This document shows, one piece after another, positions 6,394 to 14,876 of a stretch of DNA of 15,458 bases; position 1 is the first letter of the stretch; each line of letters begins with the position of its first letter. Both the position numbers and the translations under genes were made by a program. The notes under the pieces were generated by a model, which was given only the letters and a program-made list of their open reading frames with translations, searched no databases and was not told where the DNA came from. Source of the DNA: CBFDCQ01 sp965603355 (GTDB lineage Bacteria; Hydrogenedentota; CAZGCA01; CBFDCQ01); assembly GCA_965603355.1 (NCBI GenBank), contig CBFDCQ010000077.1:1-15458 (forward strand). The letters are read 5' to 3'.

Positions 6394-9300
6394 ATGGGAA
6401 AGCGATATGAAAGCGCGGCAACGGACTCGAAAAGAGTCCGTGCGCGATTCGGTTTGCAGCTCAAGTTGCTGATAGCGAGTTCAGTGCTGATTCTGTGCGT
6501 CTCCGCGTTTTTCACAACGCAGTTCGTCATAGCCAGAAGCGCCAGAATGATGCAGCAGGCAAATGAAGATGTCGACACCCTGAGCCGCATTCTGGCGACA
6601 GGTGCCGAGCTTGGCGTGTCCGCGCAGGACGCGAGTCTCCTGGAAGTACTGGTCCTCGGCGTGAGCGATCACCCTGGGGTCCGATACGCCGCTGTCTATG
6701 ACGTCTCCGGTCAGCCGCTGATCGTCTATCGAGGAAGAGCGTTCGGCGCTCCCCTTCAGACCTCGGAGGAGCGACACATTCCCGAAGAAACCCGGCGCGA
6801 AATCCTGCAGACGTTCGGCACCGTTCATCTTCGCGACTCCGTCGAAGGCATACCCGTGCAGACAACTTACATACCTGTAATGCACCGCCGGGACGAGACT
6901 GGGGCGAAAGACGAGCTGGCATTATTCGGAGCCGAAGAGGACGCGAACCAGGCGGTGCAAGAATACACGGTGAGCGGTTTCGCCGAGATCGAAACATCAC
7001 TCCAATGGATACAGGTGGAAAAGGCCAGGATAGTGCACTCCAGCGTTATGATGGCCGCCGGAGTGTTTGGAGCCGCTGTCCTGTTCATACTTGCCTTTGC
7101 TCGCAGGATTACACGCCCTCTGGCTGAGCTCGTAAAGGGAACCCAAAAGATAGGCGAGGGCAAGCTCGACTATCGAATTGAACTTAACACCAGAGACGAA
7201 TTGGGCGTACTGGCAGACAGCTTCAACAAGATGGCGGGCCAATTGTCCCATTCCACAGGGACTATTGAGGAATACAGCAAAGACCTCGAGAAAATGGTAG
7301 CTGAAAGAACTACCGACCTCGAGGCGAGCGAGGTTCGGTTCCGATCCGTCTTTGAGAGCAGCCCCATTGGCATGCTCACAGCCGACGCGGACGGCATCGT
7401 CACCGGCATCAACGAGGCGTACCTCCACATCCTCGGCGTCGCGGAAGGACGCGACCTCATTGTCGGCACGTTCGACCTCCGCCATGCCGACATGTTTCGC
7501 AACGCAGGCATTGACAAACACCTTATACAGCTCTTTGAAGGGTATCCTTTTGATGCCGAGACAGACCTGGTATCCCTCGTCGGCGAGCAAAAGGCGCTGC
7601 GCCATCTTGGCGTACCACTGTTTGGCCAAGGGCGAGGCGTCTGCGGAGCCATTCTTATGGTGGAGGACGTCACCGAGCGCAAGAGCGCCGAGGAGGCGAT
7701 GCGGGTCAAAGACAGCGCTATGGCTTCGTCAATAAACGGCATTGCAATCGCTGACCTTGAAGGCAAACTCACCTACGTTAACAGCGCTTTTCTCAAACTG
7801 TGGCGATATGACGACGATACAGAGGTCCTGGGAAAAAACGTTCTTGAGTTTTGGGAATCGCCGGAGGACGCTGGCTCAGTAGTCAAGATCTTAAGCGATA
7901 CCGGCAGTTGGAGAGGAGAACTGCTCGCCCAGAGAAGCGATGGCTCAACCGTGCCCGTCGAGCTCTCCACAAGCGTCGTCACCGATGAAGCTGGTACACC
8001 TCTCTGTATGATGGCTTCATTCGTCGACATCACCGAGCGCAGGCGCGCCGAAGAGGCGCTATGGGAAAGCGAGCAAAGGTATCGAACGCAGTTCGAAGAG
8101 GCATTGGACGCCATCGTCATAGCCGATACCGACACAGGCATTATTATTGACTGTAACCCCGCGGCATCAGACCTGGTTGAAAGGACGAAAGACGAGCTGA
8201 TCGGGAAACACCAACGGATTCTTCATCCTCCGGAAGAGACTGAAGGAGAGTTCACCGGGACGTTCAAGGAGCACGTCAACGATAGGCATGGTCAGACCCT
8301 GGATGCGCAGATCATCACCAAAAGCAGAGAGGTCAAGGCCGTCTCGATAAAGGCCAACATCTTCGAACTCAAAGGAAGAAAAGTCGTGCAAGGGACGTTC
8401 CGGGATATAACCGAACGCAAACTTGCCCAGGAGGCGCTCCAGGAATCCCGCGACCACCTCGACAGCATTCTCAACGGCATGTACGAGGGAGTCGCGGTAA
8501 TTGGACCCGACTACAACATCTTGGACGTGAATCAATCCTTCCTCAGACAGCAGGGACGAACCCGTGAAGAAATCATCGGCCTACCTTGCCACGAGGTTAC
8601 CCACGGTAGCCCCGAGCGCTGCGCCAATTCGGCGTGTCCCTGTCCGTTGGAAACCGTTTTGGAAACTGGACAGCCCGTTTCCCTGGAACACACGCACAAG
8701 GGCCCCAACGAGAAAGCACTGGTGGTCGAGCTTTACGCTTTCCCGCTCTTCGATCCCGACGGTAAGATTGACAAGATCGTGCAGATATCCCATGACGTTA
8801 CCGAGCGCAAGCTCGCAGAGCGAAGGTTGTTGGAAGCAAAGGAAACCACCGAAAAGGCCAACCGCGAGTTGGCACTCACGAACAGGCGCCTCGAACAAGC
8901 CATCGACGGCGCCAACAAGATGGCGATCGCCGCCCAGACTGCCAGCGTTGCCAAGAGCGAGTTCCTGGCAAACATGAGCCACGAGATTCGTACCCCGCTC
9001 AACGGGATTGTCGGTATGGCAAGCCTGGCGCTTGACACCCACCTGAACGATGAGCAACACGATTATCTCGAAACGGCCAAGCAATGTGCCGACTCCCTGC
9101 TCGTCCTGATCAACGACATCCTGGACTTCTCAAAGGTAGAGGCAGGTAAACTCGAGCTCGAGAGTATTGACTTTGATCTGCGTACGACCGTTGAAGGTGC
9201 GGCGGAGGTACTGGCTCCGAAAACCTCGGAGAAAGGACTAGAGCTGGCTATACACGTGAAGGACGAGGTTCCGGGTTGCGTTCGTGGTGACCCCGGACGG

Positions 9301-10890
9301 TTGCGACAGGTGCTCGTTAACCTCAGCTCGAATGCTGTCAAGTTCACTGAGCATGGCGAGGTGGTGATTCGCGCGGAGCTCGAGGAGCGAGACCGTGAAG
9401 CAGCGGTAGTCCGATTCTCCGTTTCCGATACCGGCATCGGAATACCTAAAGAGAAGCAGCGCGTGATCTTCGAGACATTCAGGCAGGCGGACGGCACCAC
9501 GAGCCGCAAGTACGGAGGCACCGGCCTCGGTCTGGCGATATCCAAGCAGCTCGTGGAGTTGATGGGCGGCCGAATCTGGCTCGAAAGCCAGCCGGACAAA
9601 GGCAGCACGTTCTACTTCACTCTGCCGTTCGAGTGCCAGCCTGAACGTGCGCCGGTGCACCGAGCCTCCCACGACGAAGTCCGCGATATGCTCGCACTTA
9701 TCGTTGACGACAGCGGTACCGCTCGCACGATACTGCACGAGATGCTGACCTCGTGGGGTTGTCGCACACTGCAGGCATGCTCCGGCGCCGAGGCGCTGAG
9801 TGTGCTTCGCGAACGGGCGGAGGCGGGTACTGACAACATTCGACTTGCGTTGCTGGACGCGGACCTGCCCGACACGGACGGGTTTGAGCTGGCCCGGGCG
9901 ATCCGACAAGACGAGTCGCTGCGCGACGTGAGTCTTGTCATGCTTGCCTCCGTGGGAACACGCGGCGACGCGGCGCGCGCTCAGGAGGCCGGAATCTCGG
10001 CTTATCTGGCCAAACCGGTGAAGAGGTCTGATCTCCTCGATGCTATCGTGACAGTCCTCGGAAGCGAAGCGGTCGAAACCCCGAAAGAAGAATTCCTGGT
10101 CACACGGCACACGCTGGCCGAGGACAGGAAGAAACGCTCCGCGCACATCCTCCTCGCCGAGGACAACCCCGTGAACCGGAAGGTGGCCGAGCGGATGCTC
10201 ACGAAGGCGGGCTATTCGGTTGACGTGGCCAACAACGGCCTCGAGGTGCTCCGTGCACTCGAAAGCGGTGTTCAGTACCATGTCGTGCTCATGGACGTGC
10301 AGATGCCCGAAATGGACGGGTTCGAGGCAACCGCGGCCATCCGAAGGGACGAACGCTGGAGAGGCGTACCTATCATCGCCATCACAGCACACGCCATGAA
10401 GGGAGACGAACAGCGTTGCCGCAATGCGGGCATGGACGACTATATCGCCAAACCGATAGATCCGGAAAAGCTCGTGTCGACTATCGAGAAGTGGATTGGA
10501 GCAGACGCTGAGACCGAGCATGAGAAGGCGCCACAAGAAGCAGGGCAAAAACCTATGGACATTGACGGAGCTGCTCAGCGTCTGGGCGGTGACCTTGAAT
10601 TCATGCGCGAGATTGTACAGGAATTCATGAATTTCGCACCGGAACAGATCGACCTAATACGGGCTGAGGTCGGAAACGGAAATGCTCCCGGCATCGAGCT
10701 CGCATCTCACACGCTTAAAGGTGCCGCGGCAAGCATAAACGCCGAGCAGATCCGCGCTATTGCACTCAGACTCGAAGAGATTGGGCGCTCGGCAGACCTC
10801 CGCAACGCCGAAACGGCCCTGGCAGAACTCGAGACACAGTTCAAGCGCCTGCAGGATTTTGTCGCAGCGGAGATTCTGACACAGAGGTAA
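6394..10890 (+). CDS. Large hybrid histidine kinase with four PAS domains, two receivers and HPt
   Basis: Counting from the ATG at 6394 (1498 residues): membrane helix about 24-46; extracytoplasmic domain 47-217, possibly CHASE-like; membrane helix 218-236; HAMP 237-290; coiled segment; four PAS domains at about 312-430, 437-550, 556-674 and 684-804. HisKA follows with H863 (NMSHEIRTPLNG). The HATPase has N976/N980, DTGIG 1012-1016 and GGTGLGL 1041-1047. Receiver 1 has D1105-D1106, D1155, K1207. Receiver 2 has E1256-D1257, D1301 (LMDVQMPEMDG), K1353. The HPt domain carries H1439 (SHTLKGAAAS). Every phosphotransfer residue is present, so this is a complete BarA/ArcB-like phosphorelay kinase. 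PAS4 has an unusual Cys/His cluster (C732, H733, H737, C743, C748, C750). The ATG follows GGGAGAGG with good spacing; an in-frame TTG at 6376 is inferior. A receiver gene starts 28 bases downstream and is its likely partner. Confidence 0.93.
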   Translation: MGKRYESAATDSKRVRARFGLQLKLLIASSVLILCVSAFFTTQFVIARSARMMQQANEDVDTLSRILATGAELGVSAQDASLLEVLVLGVSDHPGVRYAAVYDVSGQPLIVYRGRAFGAPLQTSEERHIPEETRREILQTFGTVHLRDSVEGIPVQTTYIPVMHRRDETGAKDELALFGAEEDANQAVQEYTVSGFAEIETSLQWIQVEKARIVHSSVMMAAGVFGAAVLFILAFARRITRPLAELVKGTQKIGEGKLDYRIELNTRDELGVLADSFNKMAGQLSHSTGTIEEYSKDLEKMVAERTTDLEASEVRFRSVFESSPIGMLTADADGIVTGINEAYLHILGVAEGRDLIVGTFDLRHADMFRNAGIDKHLIQLFEGYPFDAETDLVSLVGEQKALRHLGVPLFGQGRGVCGAILMVEDVTERKSAEEAMRVKDSAMASSINGIAIADLEGKLTYVNSAFLKLWRYDDDTEVLGKNVLEFWESPEDAGSVVKILSDTGSWRGELLAQRSDGSTVPVELSTSVVTDEAGTPLCMMASFVDITERRRAEEALWESEQRYRTQFEEALDAIVIADTDTGIIIDCNPAASDLVERTKDELIGKHQRILHPPEETEGEFTGTFKEHVNDRHGQTLDAQIITKSREVKAVSIKANIFELKGRKVVQGTFRDITERKLAQEALQESRDHLDSILNGMYEGVAVIGPDYNILDVNQSFLRQQGRTREEIIGLPCHEVTHGSPERCANSACPCPLETVLETGQPVSLEHTHKGPNEKALVVELYAFPLFDPDGKIDKIVQISHDVTERKLAERRLLEAKETTEKANRELALTNRRLEQAIDGANKMAIAAQTASVAKSEFLANMSHEIRTPLNGIVGMASLALDTHLNDEQHDYLETAKQCADSLLVLINDILDFSKVEAGKLELESIDFDLRTTVEGAAEVLAPKTSEKGLELAIHVKDEVPGCVRGDPGRLRQVLVNLSSNAVKFTEHGEVVIRAELEERDREAAVVRFSVSDTGIGIPKEKQRVIFETFRQADGTTSRKYGGTGLGLAISKQLVELMGGRIWLESQPDKGSTFYFTLPFECQPERAPVHRASHDEVRDMLALIVDDSGTARTILHEMLTSWGCRTLQACSGAEALSVLRERAEAGTDNIRLALLDADLPDTDGFELARAIRQDESLRDVSLVMLASVGTRGDAARAQEAGISAYLAKPVKRSDLLDAIVTVLGSEAVETPKEEFLVTRHTLAEDRKKRSAHILLAEDNPVNRKVAERMLTKAGYSVDVANNGLEVLRALESGVQYHVVLMDVQMPEMDGFEATAAIRRDERWRGVPIIAITAHAMKGDEQRCRNAGMDDYIAKPIDPEKLVSTIEKWIGADAETEHEKAPQEAGQKPMDIDGAAQRLGGDLEFMREIVQEFMNFAPEQIDLIRAEVGNGNAPGIELASHTLKGAAASINAEQIRAIALRLEEIGRSADLRNAETALAELETQFKRLQDFVAAEILTQR

Positions 10891-10918
10891 AGTCGAAACT
10901 AACGATGGAGAGTGAACC

Positions 10919-11371
10919 GTGAACGAGGATAAAGAAAGTCGATCCGAAACGATTCTTATCGTCGATGACGTCAAGATGATGAGATCTGTACTGCGTCGCG
11001 CCCTCGAGCGCGGCGGGTATGGCGTAATTGAAGCGCAGAACGGGACCGACGCGCTCCAGAAACTGGAACAGAATCACGTCAGCCTCATGATCAGCGATAT
11101 ATTGATGCCAGACATGGACGGGGTGGAGTTGACAGAACAGATCCGGTCTTCTTCCCCTTCCTCGAACATACCCATACTCATGTGCACTGGTAAGGCAGAC
11201 AGAGATACGGTGCTGCAGTTGGCGCAACTCGAAATCCAAGGGTACATTGTCAAGCCGGTCGACGAAAGCGTACTGCTGGATAAGGTGCGCAAGGTACTTG
11301 CCGATGCGCCTGCAGCTGAAACGGAGATTCCGGACGCTCGCTCAAACGCAGAAAACGATGGAGAAGAATGA
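10919..11371 (+). CDS. Stand-alone receiver-domain response regulator (CheY-like)
   Basis: A 150-residue cytoplasmic single-domain receiver with D16-D17 (IVDDVKMM), phosphoacceptor D60 (ISDILMPDMDG), T90 and K112-P113, so phosphorylation chemistry is intact. Residues from about 132 onward are an acidic, low-complexity tail (AAETEIPDARSN...), not an output domain. The start is GTG, with GGAG eight bases upstream. It lies 28 bases after the large hybrid kinase and overlaps the next gene by 4 bases, so the three are translated as one operon. It likely accepts phosphate from H1439 of the kinase HPt. It may act as a shuttle, a phosphate sink or a protein-protein regulator. The sequence does not say which; a CheY role at the flagellar motor has no support from these neighbours. 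Confidence 0.9.
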   Translation: MNEDKESRSETILIVDDVKMMRSVLRRALERGGYGVIEAQNGTDALQKLEQNHVSLMISDILMPDMDGVELTEQIRSSSPSSNIPILMCTGKADRDTVLQLAQLEIQGYIVKPVDESVLLDKVRKVLADAPAAETEIPDARSNAENDGEE

Positions 11372-12306
11372 TGGCTGCTGAACGAACACATGTGCTTGTT
11401 GTCGATGACGACCCTGTATCGCGCAAGCTGCTCGAAGGGATGCTCGCTAGCTCCGGCTACGAAGTGGTTACCGCTTGCGACGGCGAGGAGGCTTGGATTC
11501 TCTTGCAGAGTAACGAGCTTCAACTGGTCGTCTGCGATTGGATGATGCCCCGAATGAGCGGGCTCGAGTTATGCTCAAAGGTCCGCGAGAAACGGTTCTC
11601 AAGGTACATATACACGATACTTGTAACATCGAAAGACGATGAGCAGGACATGATTGCCGGTCTGACGCAGGGCGCAGATGACTACATGGCGAAACCGGTC
11701 GGACGCGGCGAATTGATCGCCCGGCTCAGGGTCGGAGAAAGGATGATTCGCCTTGAACAGGCCCTGCAACAGGAGAAAGAGGAAGCCAGAAAACAGGCCA
11801 CCCGCGACGTTCTCACCGGTCTGTACAACCGACGATACTATGACGAATTCGTCGCACACGAGGTCGAGCGCTGCAAGCGCTACGGGCGCCAAATGGCGTT
11901 TGTAATGGCCGACGTGGACAACTTCAAGGCCGTGAATGACCTTGCCGGGCACAATGTCGGCGACACCGTACTGATGACCGTTGCCGCGCTGCTTGAGAAG
12001 GGTGTTCGAGGCAATGATGTCGTGGTTCGTTACGGCGGCGACGAGTTCCTGATCCTTCTGCCGGAGACCTCCGACGAGGGCGCCCGCATCGTGGTCGATA
12101 GGCTGCACAAGACAGTCCACGAGCGACTCGCCGAAGAGCAAGCGCGCCTCCTGACGGCCGCATTTCCCGGGAAGCTCGATATCAGTTGTGGCATAGCCAT
12201 CTGGTCGCCGAGTCGCGATGAGACAATCCAGCAAGCCCTCGCCCGCGCGGACGCAGCCATGTACAAAGAGAAGAAACGGAAAAAGGACGCGGTTATCGCG
12301 GGCTGA
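11368..12306 (+). CDS. Receiver-GGDEF diguanylate cyclase response regulator
   Basis: Predicted phosphorylation-controlled diguanylate cyclase (2 GTP to cyclic di-GMP), 312 residues, PleD/WspR-like in layout but with one receiver. Receiver (7-125): D13-D15, D57 (VCDWMMP), T87/S88, K109-P110. A coiled linker (about 128-145) leads to GGDEF (about 146-307): DVLTGLYNRR, metal-binding D182-x-D184 with NFKAVND, and an intact active-site motif G223-G-D-E-F227. An RxxD inhibitory site (R214-G-N-D217) sits exactly five residues before GGDEF, so product inhibition is expected. The coding region overlaps the preceding stop by 4 bases (ATGA). GGAG at 11360-11363 suits either this ATG or the adjacent one at 11371. 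Its place at the end of the phosphorelay operon suggests that the large kinase controls c-di-GMP levels. Confidence 0.93.
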   Translation: MMAAERTHVLVVDDDPVSRKLLEGMLASSGYEVVTACDGEEAWILLQSNELQLVVCDWMMPRMSGLELCSKVREKRFSRYIYTILVTSKDDEQDMIAGLTQGADDYMAKPVGRGELIARLRVGERMIRLEQALQQEKEEARKQATRDVLTGLYNRRYYDEFVAHEVERCKRYGRQMAFVMADVDNFKAVNDLAGHNVGDTVLMTVAALLEKGVRGNDVVVRYGGDEFLILLPETSDEGARIVVDRLHKTVHERLAEEQARLLTAAFPGKLDISCGIAIWSPSRDETIQQALARADAAMYKEKKRKKDAVIAG

Positions 12307-12382
12307 GCGCTCACTCCTCTCCGACGAAACGTCCCACCAGAGAAAAGTCTGCTTTCGAAAGACCGTCGCCGCTATCCCTCTG

Positions 12383-12412
12383 TTGACGCTCGTCGAGCAA
12401 ACATGCTAGACT
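12383..12412 (+). promoter_or_regulatory. Candidate promoter for the CPBP-lptE-holA cluster
   Basis: TTGACG at 12383-12388, 18-base spacer, TAGACT at 12407-12412, with an extended -10 (TG at 12404-12405, one base before the hexamer). Transcription would start near 12419, about 70 bases before the protease ATG. The gap from the preceding stop (12306) otherwise shows only a short palindrome, TGAGCGCTCA at 12304-12313, with no T-run. Confidence 0.6.
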
Positions 12413-12488
12413 CCCCTCAGGAATCCTTATCCGGCAAAGATCCTCGAGTTGCCCGAGATCCCGCACCGGAGCGGAAAGGCAGTTTGCG

Positions 12489-13190
12489 ATGGTACCCGTT
12501 CACGTTCCACTGTTCCTCGCGGTTCTCCTGTGCTACGTTGCGCTTGCGGCGTTCGCGCGACCCAAGAACAGGTTATCGCGAGTCAACTTCCTGTTGGGAA
12601 ACACTCTCCTTGCCGTCGCGATCGCCTTGAACTGGCGCGCATTTGGCGGAACACCGCCGGCCAGACCCCTACTGATGATCGCTGCTGTGTTCTGTGGGCA
12701 ACTCCTCTACATGTTCGCAGTGCTCGCCACCAGACTCTCCGTGAGAGAAGCAGTCTCCGCCGCAATACCTTCTGCGAACGTGGTTGCCTCGTGCCGGCGA
12801 CGCCCGATGTTGCTCGTGCAATGCCTTTTCGTCGCAACGTACGAGGAGTTTCTGTGGCGGGCTACCGCTCAGCCGTTTCTCGGGCGGCTCCTCGGCAACC
12901 CTGTCGCTGTCATACTCATTATCGCTGTCCTCTTCACGCTACTTCATCAGAGAATGTTCACACATAACATAGAAAGAGCTGAATTCCTGGTCTTCTCGGC
13001 GGTTCTCGGCTTGGTCTATTACCTCACGTCCAGCCTGCTGTTTGTTGTTGTCGTTCATGCGATACGCGACATCAACATCAAGTGTAAGGTGACCCAAACC
13101 GGTCTTGAGCCGATTGCGGAACCCACAAGCTTCGTATCATACGCGAGAAGTGAACGAGAACCTGCCGTCGGAGACGCTACCGGAGATTAG
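12489..13190 (+). CDS. CPBP-family intramembrane protease (CAAX/Abi type)
   Basis: A 233-residue multi-spanning membrane protein with hydrophobic segments at about 5-22, 34-50, 60-80, 106-117, 137-153 and 166-194. It has the three CPBP motifs: E119-E120-x3-R124 (YEEFLWR), F149-x3-H153 (FTLLH) and H190-x3-D194 (HAIRD). These are the residues proposed to form the glutamate-type active site, so the protein is probably catalytically competent. Members process membrane or prenylated substrates, or have bacteriocin-immunity roles; the substrate here is unknown. A hydrophilic tail of about 39 residues follows the last motif. The ATG is preceded by GGAAAGG with 9-base spacing. It lies directly before lptE, 10 bases or overlapping depending on the lptE start, in a position where leuS occurs in enterobacteria. 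Confidence 0.82.
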   Translation: MVPVHVPLFLAVLLCYVALAAFARPKNRLSRVNFLLGNTLLAVAIALNWRAFGGTPPARPLLMIAAVFCGQLLYMFAVLATRLSVREAVSAAIPSANVVASCRRRPMLLVQCLFVATYEEFLWRATAQPFLGRLLGNPVAVILIIAVLFTLLHQRMFTHNIERAEFLVFSAVLGLVYYLTSSLLFVVVVHAIRDINIKCKVTQTGLEPIAEPTSFVSYARSEREPAVGDATGD

Positions 13191-13200
13191 TGATAGGAAA

Positions 13201-13788
13201 TTGAGAAACCTGCAGCTCCCGAAACTGATAATCTTACTGACCGGTGTTGCGCTGGCGCTCTGCTGTGCCCTGCTCTCACAGGGTTGCGGATACACTGCGC
13301 GGTCCACGTTATCCCCAAGCTATCAACGCATATACATACCGGCGGCGCTGAACAGCACCAAGGAGTACGATCTGCAGGCTCCCCTGACCAACGCCCTGAG
13401 ACGAAAGTTTACCGTTGACGGCAGGTTGCGCGTCGTTGATGAGGACAAGGCGGACCTGCGACTCGAAACCGACATTATGGGTTACAGCCTGGACCCGATG
13501 GCTTACAACAGGGCGGACGGCGCCTCAGAGTTCAGAGTGACTGTGGTGGCGTCCGCAAGGCTCGTTGACACGCGCAACGGAAAGCAGGTCTGGGGAGACC
13601 CGCAGGTTCAGGGAACAAGCACTTTCATGGTGAGCAGCCTCGTCCCCGCCGTCACACCGCGCGGGAATACGGAGTTCTTCGCGTCCACGGTGCGGTCGTT
13701 TCCGAGCGGAAACGAGGGAAAAGCCGCCACGGAAGCACTCGAGAACCTCGCGAGCCAGCTGCTTTACCTCACCGTCGAGCGCTGGTAA
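13201..13788 (+). CDS. lptE: LPS-assembly lipoprotein LptE
   Basis: Predicted outer-membrane lipoprotein that works with LptD in inserting lipopolysaccharide into the outer leaflet. Counting from the TTG at 13201 (195 residues): a basic n-region (RNLQLPK), a hydrophobic core (about 9-25) and an acceptor Cys at 29 in SQGCGYT. GCG[YW] at the mature start is typical of LptE, although Ser rather than Leu at -3 of the lipobox is atypical. The mature part follows family pattern: a YIPA strand, a linker with LTNALRRKFTVDGRLRVVDE, then DLRLETDIMGY and a C-terminal helix (ATEALENLASQLL). Starts in this frame are all non-ATG (TTG 13105, GTG 13150, TTG 13201). I prefer 13201 because it gives a normal-length signal peptide and avoids overlap, but GTG 13150 is possible. 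Adjacency to holA supports the call. Confidence 0.82.
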   Translation: MRNLQLPKLIILLTGVALALCCALLSQGCGYTARSTLSPSYQRIYIPAALNSTKEYDLQAPLTNALRRKFTVDGRLRVVDEDKADLRLETDIMGYSLDPMAYNRADGASEFRVTVVASARLVDTRNGKQVWGDPQVQGTSTFMVSSLVPAVTPRGNTEFFASTVRSFPSGNEGKAATEALENLASQLLYLTVERW

Positions 13789-13802
13789 GGACCTCGAAGA
13801 CG

Positions 13803-14876
13803 TTGAAACAGCCAGCAAGTACAATATCATACAGCGCGTTTCTGAAGCAGCTGTCGCCGACAAATGTAGCACCTGCATACTTGTTCTTCGGTGACGAGCC
13901 TTTCTTGATCGAGCGCGCTCTTGACAAGCTCGTCGGGATCGTCGTCGATCCGCAGCTGAAAGACCTGGCCTATTCGGTCTTCGACGCGGACAGTACCGAC
14001 CAGAAGACAATCTGTTCAGAGGCCAGAACCGTTCCGTTCCTCGCCGCAAGACGGATGGTCGTCGTCCGCAAGGCGCACCTGCTCCAACTGCGATCCAAAA
14101 AGGCTCCCGTCGCCTTGTACTTGCAGGAACCTTGCCCGACCACCTGCCTGGTCCTCGTCGCAGCCCAAACGGGCGGCGGCAAGAACCGCAAGAGAACCGG
14201 CGCATCCGAGGGCAAGCTCGTTTCGCTGGTCACACAGCACGGAGTCGCAGTCAGTTTCCCCGCCTTCAAGAAGCCGTCCGACGTCCTTCGATGGATTCAA
14301 CAAGAGATCTCCCAGACGGGCAAGACAATAGCACCGCGTGCGGCTGCGGAGCTGCAACAGCTATCGGGAAGAAACTTATCGGAAGTCAACAACGAGCTCC
14401 GGAAGGTCGTGGGCTACGTCGGCGGCAGGGACCGCATCGAGCTCGATGACGTTGTCGCAGCGGTAACGGACGTGCACCACGAGACGACCTACGCGCTCGG
14501 CGATGCGCTCGCCGATCAGGACGTCGCCAGAGCGCTTGATATCCTCGACAATCTGCTCCGCGACGGCGAGCACGCGCTGCGGATACTGTGGAGCATGCAC
14601 CGGCAGCTTGACCGGCTGTACACCGCAATAATGATGCTCGAACAAGGTGAAGCGCACGAAAATGTCGCCGCTCAGTTGAAGGTTTTCCCCTCCTATCGAA
14701 AGCGGTTCTTTGCGCAAGTGCGTAGATTCACCCCCGAGCGGCTCCGTGAGATCCATCATGAGCTCGTCGCCGCAGAACTGCGACTCAAGTCAACGAGCGT
14801 CGATGAGAGACTCCTCCTGGAGCTTGTGATCGTGAGGATGTGTGGCGCGGAAAAAGCTACAGCTCAGCCTGCTTAG
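13803..14876 (+). CDS. holA: DNA polymerase III subunit delta (HolA)
   Basis: Predicted clamp-loader delta subunit, which opens the sliding clamp during replication; 357 residues, slightly longer than the usual 330-345. The N-terminus is characteristic: APAYLFFGDEPFLIERAL at 23-40. The AAA+-like core continues with ARTVPFLAARRMVVVRKAH and an ADP-independent, Walker-less nucleotide fold as expected for delta. Then comes the lid region (LQQLSGRNLSEVNNELRKV), and the C-terminal collar ends with helices such as EIHHELVAAELRLKS. The only plausible start is TTG at 13803, 14 bases after the lptE stop, with AAGGA at 13787-13791 about 11 bases before it. The 3' end overlaps the convergent rpsT by 20 bases. 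lptE-holA adjacency is also found in Escherichia coli. Confidence 0.9.
   Translation: MKQPASTISYSAFLKQLSPTNVAPAYLFFGDEPFLIERALDKLVGIVVDPQLKDLAYSVFDADSTDQKTICSEARTVPFLAARRMVVVRKAHLLQLRSKKAPVALYLQEPCPTTCLVLVAAQTGGGKNRKRTGASEGKLVSLVTQHGVAVSFPAFKKPSDVLRWIQQEISQTGKTIAPRAAAELQQLSGRNLSEVNNELRKVVGYVGGRDRIELDDVVAAVTDVHHETTYALGDALADQDVARALDILDNLLRDGEHALRILWSMHRQLDRLYTAIMMLEQGEAHENVAAQLKVFPSYRKRFFAQVRRFTPERLREIHHELVAAELRLKSTSVDERLLLELVIVRMCGAEKATAQPA

Noticed and set aside
9238..10548. 436-codon open frame on the minus strand inside the large kinase
   Set aside because: It is antisense to the HATPase and receiver domains, which show unbroken conserved motifs; its translation is Arg/His/Cys-rich with no domain.
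12304..12313. TGAGCGCTCA palindrome at the end of the cyclase gene as a terminator
   Set aside because: Short stem, no loop of its own and no T-run after it.
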